A stretch of DNA of 6,604 nt from Planctomycetales bacterium (GTDB lineage Bacteria > Planctomycetota > Planctomycetia > Pirellulales > Thermoguttaceae), in NCBI GenBank assembly GCA_007122045.1, contig SKJM01000261.1:1-6604 (forward strand), given 5' to 3'. Position 1 is the first letter of the stretch. Each line of letters begins with the position of its first letter. A program made the position numbers and the translations under genes. The notes beneath the pieces were generated by a model. It had not been told where the DNA came from. It saw only the letters and a list, made by a program, of their open reading frames with translations, and searched no databases. This document shows positions 1 through 5,800 of this stretch, in pieces.

Positions 1-165
1 TCGCCTTCGAGCACCTTCAGCAGCAGCGACAGCTTCGTCACCTCGACCGCCTGGTAGTCGATGTCCACCCCGAAGATGTGCGAAAGCAGAATCCGCTTCC
101 GCTCCGAGGTGGTCAGCCGCCAGTCGCCGTTGGCGTACTGGTACACCCGGGGGTTCGCGCCCCAC
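1..165 (-). pseudogene. Internal fragment of a type IIG / Eco57I-like adenine DNA methyltransferase
   Basis: Reading the minus strand in the frame with codons 179-177, 176-174 and so on gives about 55 open codons to the left edge. They include the segments WRLTTSERKRILL, HIFGVDID and AVEVTKLSLLLKVLEG. The block (K)RILLxxIFGVDIDxQAVEVTKLSLLLKVLEGE is highly characteristic of the N6-adenine methyltransferase domain of Eco57I/BREX-PglX-type restriction-modification enzymes, where it follows SAM motif I and supplies the acidic residue after the next strand. Those enzymes methylate adenine in DNA and often carry a fused nuclease. Here motif I (the SGSFL region) and the NPPY motif are not seen: the first should lie upstream but RHS sequence is found there, and the second would lie beyond the window. 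No start codon or ribosome-binding site belongs to this frame, so it is a fragment, or an intact gene joined wrongly in assembly. The family call is from memory of the conserved block and is fairly firm; the upstream limit is approximate (about 160-180). Confidence 0.72.
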
Positions 166-179
166 AGTCCTTGAGAATC

Positions 180-1203
180 AGTGAACCGGAGGCGGTGCGC
201 TCTTCGATGGTCTGCCACTGGTCCGTGTAGTAGAAGTGCCGAGTTTCATCGAGTGTGCCGCCGGAGTAGGTTCTCTTGACGGCCCGGCGGTTGTCGGGCG
301 TGTAGGCGTACTCGGCAACGATGTCCTGGCCGTCCTCGGCGACCTTGACCATGCGGTTCCAGGCGTCGAAGGTGGCGCCGAGCGCTTCGGCCGGGCTGGC
401 CGGCTTGGGTAGGGTGACCATGTTGCCCGCGCGGTCGTGGGCGGCGGTGACTTCGTTCGCCTGGTTGTGGGCGCGGGTCTGGTCGAGGTCCCACGTGCCG
501 TTGCCGCCCAAATCTTGCCGGAACGCGGACCAGTTGCCGGTGGCGTCGAGGCCCCAGTCCTCGGCGAAGGCCTTGCTCACGATCGCATCCTTGTTGGCAT
601 TGAGCTGCCCGCGCTGAAGGTCCACAAGCTGCGAGACGCCGTCGTAGTGGTAGAGTTCATCGAGATACACGGCCGGGTTCTACGCGGCGGCCACGGGGTT
701 GGCGCGCCAGAGCCGATTACTCGAGCGATCATAGCCGTGCTGGATGCGGTCGGCGTCGGTGGACGCGCCGTAGTCGCGCCAGAGGTGGTCGACGATGCGG
801 CCGAAGCGGTCGAAACCGGCGTAGGTCCCATTCGTGCCGCCCCAGAGGTTGAGCTTCACCTGCGGCTCGGCGTAGTCTTCGACGACCACCGTGCCGAGGC
901 CCAGATACGTGTACTGCGCGAGCGTGGCGCCGGGGTTGCCGGCGTTGTCGTCGCAGATGGCGTCGAGACGGCCCAGGACGTCGGCCGGGCTGTCGGACGT
1001 GCCGTAGTGTAGTGGAGCAGGCGGCCGTTGGGGTAACGGAGCGAAACGGGCCGCAGCCCCGAAGAGGCGCCGGCGTAGTCGTACTCGACGAAAAGGGTGC
1101 CTGCGTGCTTCACGCCGCTGTGCTCCTGGTACTCGCGGGCGAGCCGGCCGAAGCCGGTGTACTCGCGCACCACCTGGTTGAGTGCGGTGCCGCCGATGCG
1201 TGC
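180..1203 (-). pseudogene. RHS/YD-repeat protein remnant with frameshift, amber stop and truncated ends
   Basis: The minus strand carries about 340 codons of RHS/YD-repeat sequence. Landmarks in order are VVREYTGFGRLAREYQEH (from 1173), LRYPNGRLLHY, LGRLDAICDD, FDRFGRIVDHLWRDYG, YDRSSNRLW, LDELYHYDGVSQLVDLQRG, FDAWNRMVKV and HFYYTDQWQTIEER. RHS proteins are large secreted or cell-surface polymorphic proteins whose YD repeats form a beta-shell around a C-terminal toxin. Three lesions are visible. The frame shifts near 1007: after LLHY one base is missing before codons reading YGTSDS. An amber codon at 680-682 interrupts otherwise continuous repeat sequence (NPVAAA, stop, NPAVYLDEL). The frame after RTASGS (about 182) loses homology and ends at a TGA at 115-113. 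The left end lacks the usual WGLRYIDD-like core and any toxin, and the right end stops at the REP-like sequence, where a TGA at 1233-1231 closes the frame. No plausible start or signal peptide is present. It is a broken gene fragment unless the lesions are sequencing errors. Confidence 0.82.
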
Positions 1204-1257
1204 GGTGGGGACAGTCCCATTTTCGCGGCTTCAGCGGCTGGACAATGGGGCCCAGTC
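1204..1257. repeat. REP-like palindromic intergenic element
   Basis: The stretch begins with a near-perfect palindrome, GGGAC-A-GTCCC (1208-1218), followed by ATTTTCGCGGC. A partial inverted copy follows at 1244-1257 (AATGGGGCCCAGTC), so CCCATT (1216-1221) can pair with AATGGG (1244-1249) across a 22-base loop. The loop and its edge contain a direct repeat of GCGGCT (1226-1231 in part, and 1235-1240). GGGGAC(A/T)GTCCC followed by ATTTTC is, from memory, a recurring intergenic motif in planctomycete-like genomes, comparable to REP sequences mobilised by IS200-like Y1 transposases (RAYTs). No transposase gene is present in this window. The element starts exactly where RHS homology ends, which suggests it marks the truncation point. 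The palindrome is seen directly; the REP assignment is inference. Confidence 0.45.
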
Positions 1258-1307
1258 GGGCGATGAAATCGGACGGGCACCGCCCGCCCTTTCCTGCCTG
1301 CACCCTC
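1258..1307. other. Non-coding spacer with short GC-rich hairpin
   Basis: No supportable gene lies here. A 5-bp stem with a 3-base loop (CGGGC-ACC-GCCCG, 1274-1286) is followed by CCCTTTCCT. It could weakly slow RNA polymerase on the plus strand, insulating the downstream promoter from upstream antisense transcription, but the stem is short and there is no true T-tract, so it is not called as a terminator. Confidence 0.3.
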
Positions 1308-1336
1308 TTGACTTCCCCGTTTCTCCCGCTTATCCT
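1308..1336 (+). promoter_or_regulatory. Putative sigma70-type promoter for the secreted beta-sandwich gene
   Basis: TTGACT at 1308-1313 matches the -35 consensus in 5 of 6 positions. TATCCT at 1331-1336 is a reasonable -10 box and the spacer is exactly 17 bp. Transcription would begin at about 1343, leaving a leader of roughly 39 bases that contains the ribosome-binding site GAGGTGA (1369-1375), six bases before the ATG at 1382. The position, spacing and otherwise GC-rich background make chance occurrence unlikely, but transcription has not been shown. Confidence 0.6.
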
Positions 1337-1381
1337 TGGGGGTATCGACCTGTCCCCTTCAACCACGAGAGGTGAAACACC

Positions 1382-2035
1382 ATGAAGTGCAAAGTTCGAG
1401 TTGCCCTTTGGGTTCCCGCGTTGCTGGCGGGAATGCTGCCGGCCCTGGGCGGCGCGGCCGCCGGGGCGCGTGCGGAGGAAGGCGAGGTGTTGTTCGAGGA
1501 CCGCTTTGACGGCAAGTTGGCCGAGGGCTGGACTTGGCTGCGCGAGAACCCCGACGCCTGGCGGCTTCGCGAGGGGGCGCTGGAGATCGCCATCGAACCG
1601 GGCCTGGCCCCCACGGTGAAGAACGCCCTGGTGCGCCCGGCCCCCGACCGCCGCGAGGGCAAGTACGCCTTCGAGGTAACCGTCACCAACACGGTGCCGA
1701 AAACCCAGCAGTACGAGCAGGCGGGCATCACGTGGTACACCAACGGCAAGCCGGTGTTCAAGGTCGTCAAGGAACTGATCGACAACGAGCTGGTCATCAT
1801 TCCCGGCCGGAAGCCGATGGACGCCCAGACGGTCCGGCTGCGGCTGATCGTCGAGGGCGAGCGTTGGACCGCGCAGTACCAGCCGAACGCGGAAGGCGAG
1901 TTCCTGACGGCGGCCGAGGGCAAGCTGCCCCCGCCCGGCGACGACCAGGTGAGCATCCAGGGCTACCACGGCCCGCCCGACGCCCGGCACTGGATCCGGT
2001 TCCAGGACTTCCGCATCCTGCGGCTGGACCCGTAG
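1382..2035 (+). CDS. Secreted concanavalin A-like (GH43_C2/DUF1349-type) domain protein
   Basis: The product has 217 residues. Residues 1-31 look like a Sec signal peptide: basic MKCKVR, a hydrophobic core at 7-22, and probable cleavage after ARA (31/32). There is no lipobox Cys, so it is probably a soluble exported protein. The mature part resembles the beta-sandwich found at the C-terminus of GH43 beta-xylosidases and in DUF1349 proteins. It has a DRFDGKL opening (40-46), GWTWLRENPDAWRLREGALEI (49-69, the WxWxRExPxxW signature), LVRPAP (83-88), a QQYEQAGITWYTNGKPVFKV strand pair (109-128), and a closing WIRFQDFRIL (204-213). These domains bind or support binding of carbohydrates. No catalytic glycosidase domain is attached, so an enzymatic role is not supported; glycan binding is inference. 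The start is well placed: GAGGTGA lies just upstream and a promoter further up. Residue 3 is a Cys inside the signal peptide. The next gene follows after 61 bases and could be co-transcribed, although the two have no evident functional link. Confidence 0.85.
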   Translation: MKCKVRVALWVPALLAGMLPALGGAAAGARAEEGEVLFEDRFDGKLAEGWTWLRENPDAWRLREGALEIAIEPGLAPTVKNALVRPAPDRREGKYAFEVTVTNTVPKTQQYEQAGITWYTNGKPVFKVVKELIDNELVIIPGRKPMDAQTVRLRLIVEGERWTAQYQPNAEGEFLTAAEGKLPPPGDDQVSIQGYHGPPDARHWIRFQDFRILRLDP

Positions 2036-2096
2036 CCAAACCGGCCCGGGGCCGACTGGCCGCCCTGTCCGGAGACGGTTACACGATAACGTACCC
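2036..2096. other. Short intergenic spacer with weak hairpin
   Basis: The 61 bases between the two plus-strand genes hold a 5-bp GC hairpin (CGGCC-CGG-GGCCG, 2042-2054) with no following T-tract, so it is not a convincing terminator. GGAGACGG (2071-2078) resembles a ribosome-binding site but ends 18 bases before the ATG at 2097, too far for normal use. No clear promoter is visible, which leaves read-through from the upstream gene as the simplest source of transcription. Confidence 0.35.
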
Positions 2097-2876
2097 ATGG
2101 CCTTGCCGCATTCCGAGTTCTTCACCGCCGAACACCTGGAGCGGCGCCGCCGGGCGATGGACGCCGATACCGCCTGGCAAGGCATCGACGCCCTGAACCC
2201 GAAGAAGCCGGTCGGCCACGCGCGGGGCGTACAAACCAGCGCGCTGCTGACCGAGCAGGCCAAACAGCGCCCTGGAAGGCCAGCCATGCACGTTTCCCCG
2301 CACGATGTGGTCAATGCCCTGGATGCTGCCGGGGTGAAGCGTTGGGTGCTGATGGGGCTGCACGGGTACGCCGGTTACCTGCCCGAACCCCGCGCCACGC
2401 AACACGTGGACGTGATGGTGCCCTACAGCCAGCGGAAGCGGGCGGTTCGGGCGATTCGTAAGGCATGGCCCGAACTGCTCGTGCGCGAGCTGCCCGAAGT
2501 GGTGCGGCTGATGGACCCCCACGACCGATACCCCGACGGCGAACCCAAACCGGTCGTCGACGTGATGTTCCCGTGGGGCAAACTCCAGGAGAATATCCTG
2601 CGCGACCACGTGCGGATCGATCCGGAAACCGGGTACCGCATCCCCAGCCTGGAGGCGGCGCTGGCGTCGAAATACGCCTCGATGCTGTCGAGCCACCGCC
2701 CGCGCGACCGCAAGGACCAGGACGCCGCCGACTTCCGCCGCATGGTCCGCGCGAACCACGGCCACATCCGCCGGGAGGTATTGCAGGAATTGGCAGCGGA
2801 AGTGTGGGAGCGCGGCGGCGAGGAAATCCTGCAATTCCTCGAAATCGCCCTCAGCGAAGAGCCGTTTCCCATCTAG
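2097..2876 (+). CDS. AbiEii-like nucleotidyltransferase-fold protein with altered metal-binding motif
   Basis: The product has 259 residues if it starts at 2097, or 196 if it starts at the internal ATG at 2286 (Met64). Residues 64-259 have the layout of a minimal nucleotidyltransferase (MNT/AbiEii superfamily). They show MHVSPHDVVNALDAAGV, then KRWVLMGLHG (81-90), PRATQHVDVMV (98-108), a second acidic strand PVVDVMF (152-158), LEAALASKYASM (185-196) and RKDQDAADF (205-213). The last two are typical of the C-terminal helices of these proteins. Enzymes of this fold transfer NMP groups using three carboxylates, normally DxD in the RxTxDxDxxV strand plus a later Asp. Here the first is His103 (codon 2403-2405, CAC) while Asp105 and Asp155 remain, so activity may be reduced or altered. 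Residues 1-63 are basic and helical-looking and I do not recognise them; their strong G/C third-position bias says they are coding. AbiEii toxins usually sit beside an AbiEi antitoxin, and none is seen here. The gene converges on the minus-strand gene with 21 bases between the stops. Confidence 0.75.
   Translation: MALPHSEFFTAEHLERRRRAMDADTAWQGIDALNPKKPVGHARGVQTSALLTEQAKQRPGRPAMHVSPHDVVNALDAAGVKRWVLMGLHGYAGYLPEPRATQHVDVMVPYSQRKRAVRAIRKAWPELLVRELPEVVRLMDPHDRYPDGEPKPVVDVMFPWGKLQENILRDHVRIDPETGYRIPSLEAALASKYASMLSSHRPRDRKDQDAADFRRMVRANHGHIRREVLQELAAEVWERGGEEILQFLEIALSEEPFPI
2274..2279 (+). promoter_or_regulatory. Shine-Dalgarno-like site for an internal start at 2286
   Basis: GGAAGG lies six bases before an in-frame ATG at 2286 (Met64 of the 259-residue frame). 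The ATG at 2097 has nothing comparable at the right distance. The nucleotidyltransferase homology begins at this internal Met, so 2286 may be the main or an additional translation start. Confidence 0.5.
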
Positions 2877-2897
2877 GGCGCCGGAGCAACTATTTCA

Positions 2898-5800
2898 TCA
2901 CTGCCGCCCGAACCAGTTGATCGACTGCACGGTGCGCTGGCGCTCTTCGCGCTCGTCGGGGGTGTGGCCTTTGAACCAGATCTTGGCGCGGTAGCGGAAC
3001 TGGTCGGGGCCGTCGGGCAGGGCGCGGGGGATGGAGCCGGATTGGAAGACGGGAAGGTTCGCCGGGGCCAGCGGTACGCTTCCCAACGGAGTGGCCTGCG
3101 GCGACTCGTGGCAGCCGACGCACCCCTTCGCCTCGCCCGGGCGCAGGTGCATCCAGATGAGCTGGTTGCCCACCACGTTCCGGTCGCTGTCGAGCACTTG
3201 CAGGTGCAGGAAGCGGTCGGCCGGGGCCTCGACGGCGAACGAGCCGTCGGCCGCCAGCGGCAGGACGGCCAGGTCGCGTCCGAACGCGCCGCCGTGGTTC
3301 TTCCAGGCGTTCTCGCCCGGCGTGGTATGCGTGGCGTGCCGGGTCACCTGGGGCAGGGCCTCGACCACGCGCAGCAGCCGGCCCCGCTCCGGCACGTGCG
3401 GCTCCTGGCTGATGAACGCCGACTGCGCGTACAGCAGCCCCGTAAACCCGCTGCTGCGCGCGGCCGGCGATTCGGCCAGCGCGGGCGGCACGCGCCGCGG
3501 GTGCAGCGGCCGGGCCTCGAAGCAGGCCGCTTCCGGGTTGTTGTACAGCAGGGTCAGCTCGCCCGTGTCGACGCACATGGTGTACAACCCCAAGTCGACC
3601 GCATCGGTCGGGAACTCGGCCCGCACCATTTCGTGGTTCTTCTCGCCCGCGGCCACCAGCAGCGTCTGCTCGTCGAGCGGATAGGGCGTGGTCACCACCC
3701 AGGGGTCGTTGCCGCCGGACCGGAGGAACGATTGACGCAGGAAACGCTCGCCGTCGCGTCCCTGCGTGAGGATCGGGCCGGCGGGGGTGGTCAGCAGGTA
3801 TTCGCCGGGGCGGAACGCGCGGGGCTGCGTGAGCCGGAGCTGCCGGTGCCGGGCGCCCGACCGCGCCCAGTTGGCGTACCCGCCGTGGATGCCGCTCCAC
3901 AGGCCGCGCCGCTCCGGGCCGTACAGCGTGTGCATGCGGGTGCCGTCGGGGTGCGCGGCCAGCAGATTGAACTCGGTCTTCATGCGCGAATAAAACAGTT
4001 CGATGCGGGTGAACAGGATCCGGCCGTCGCAGGCGATCGACGGCTCGGCGTCGCGGCCGAAGTTGAACCCAATCACCCGGATGTCGCGCCCGTCCGGGTG
4101 CATGGTGGCCAGGCCGGTGCACAGGTAACCGTGATATTCGTCGCGCGTGCCCAGCCGGGTGGTGGAGAACACGATGCGGCCGTTGGGCATCGGCGCGGGA
4201 TGGACGTCGTGGTACGGCCCGTCGGTCAGTTGCCGCAGGCCGGTGCCGTCGGCGCCGATGGCGTAGACGTGCCACCAGGGGCTGTCGCCCGTGCGGCGCG
4301 CGAAGAGCACCGTTTGCCCGTCGTACGACACCTCGCAGTCGGCCACGTAGCCGTCCTCGAACGTGGTCAGCGGGGTCACCTCGGGGCGGCCGCCGGAAAT
4401 GTCCAAGATGTAGAGATTGCGGCCCGGGCGGTACGTGGGGCCGCTGTCGGTGGTCATGTACGACTGCCGCCAACTGTCCATCTGGAACGGGTTATAGGGG
4501 ACCGGATCGCCCTTGATGAACACGAACCGCGTGGGCCGCTCGGGGACGTCCTCTTCGGCCACCCGCGGCGGCTCCAGGGGCAGCGGCTCCATGGGCGCCC
4601 ACGGCGCGACGTCGCGCCGCCACAGGGCCTCGCGGGCGACCATCCGCACCGTGTGGTACGGGTGGGAGAACTCGGCCTCCCGCAGCGCTTCGATCGCCTC
4701 GGGCGTGCCGATCCGGTCGAGCGCGTTGGCCGCCCGGTACTGGATGCCCAGTGCGTTGTTGTCGTCGAACAGAATCTCCACGAGCAGCGGCGTGTAGGCC
4801 TCGGCGCGGAAGTGGCCCAGGGCCATGATGAACGCCTCGCGATAGCGGGGCGTCGGGTCGTTGAACTCGTCCTGCCCCTGCGCGCGGGAGAAGTAGCGGT
4901 CGTCGAAGAACCCGAACGCTCCCTCCGGGGGTGAGGTGCGCAGCCGCTCGCCGATCGCCTCGACCGCCTCGGACGCGCCGAGGAACATGAGCGTGCGGGT
5001 GGCGTTGATGCGGACCCAATAGTTCTCGTGGTCCATGAGGGCCACCAGCCGCGGCAGGTCCTCCACGTCGCGGCAGAGGGCCAGGACGACGTTCGAGGCG
5101 TAGGCCGCGTCGGCAAGCATGGCGCCGAGCCCGACCCGCTCCCGGACCGGCTCGGGGCTGACGATGAACCGCACCGACCCTTGCCCGGGCGAACGGCTCG
5201 CGCAGATGCCCACCTGTGCCTCGAACCGCCGGTAGTTGGCGTCGAGCTTGTAGTGGATAACACTGAAGGCGTGCGTGTGCAGCCCTCGCTCGAACCGCTG
5301 CTCGCCGACGCGCAGGTCGTCGAACGAGGCGCTCTGGTTGACCCGCAGCGAGTCGTGCTGCTGCTGCGCCGAGACCGGTTCGAGGGTGTCGAGGAACGTT
5401 TCGCGGCCATCGGCGTCGACCAGTTTCGCCACGGCCCAGTTGGCGCGGTCCATGTAGTAGTCCTCCACCTCGTCGACGACCAGGTACAGGTCGGTCCAGC
5501 CTGCAACGTCGGCTTCGATCCGGTGGGGCGCGTCGCGGCCGCGCAGCACGGGGCTGCGAACGGTCGCATCGCGGTCACCGGCTTTCTCGTCGTCCTCGGC
5601 TTCCGTCTCCTCGGCCTCCTCCGGACGCGGCTGCCCCAGTGCGGCCAGCGCCTGCTCGAGTACGGCCTGCCGCGTTCCGGCCCGCTCCAACAGATGGCGG
5701 AAAATGTGCTGGAACGGCTCCTCGTCGTAGACCATCAGCCCGTCGATGTCGAGCGGGATTTGCGCCACGATCGACGGCGTGAGGTCGCCGAGAGCGGCCA

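Noticed and set aside
437..1012. 191-codon plus-strand open frame over the RHS region
   Set aside because: It is the antisense of clear YD-repeat sequence and has no recognisable motif or start signal.
1274..1295. CGGGC-ACC-GCCCG hairpin followed by CCCTTTCCT as a terminator
   Set aside because: The stem is short and the tail is mostly C. No plus-strand gene upstream would need it.
2042..2054. GC hairpin after the secreted-protein gene as an intrinsic terminator
   Set aside because: The stem is only 5 bp and no T-rich tract follows, and such hairpins are expected by chance in GC-rich DNA.
1204..2314. Long open minus-strand frame (stop at 680-682) continuing past the RHS region across the secreted-protein gene
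   Set aside because: Only the part to the left of about 1006 has RHS homology. The rest is antisense to a gene with signal peptide, promoter and ribosome-binding site, and its translation is Arg/Gly/Pro/Ala-rich, as expected of GC-rich shadow frames.
2079..2834. 251-codon minus-strand open frame opposite the nucleotidyltransferase-like gene
   Set aside because: The plus strand encodes a recognisable fold with conserved acidic strands; the minus frame shows no family features.
2890..4934. Two very long open frames overlapping the haem protein gene, one on each strand (2890-4473 minus, 2964-4934 plus)
   Set aside because: Both translate to low-complexity Arg/Pro/Ala/Gly/Val-rich sequence with no domain signature, while the frame they overlap has continuous recognisable domains.
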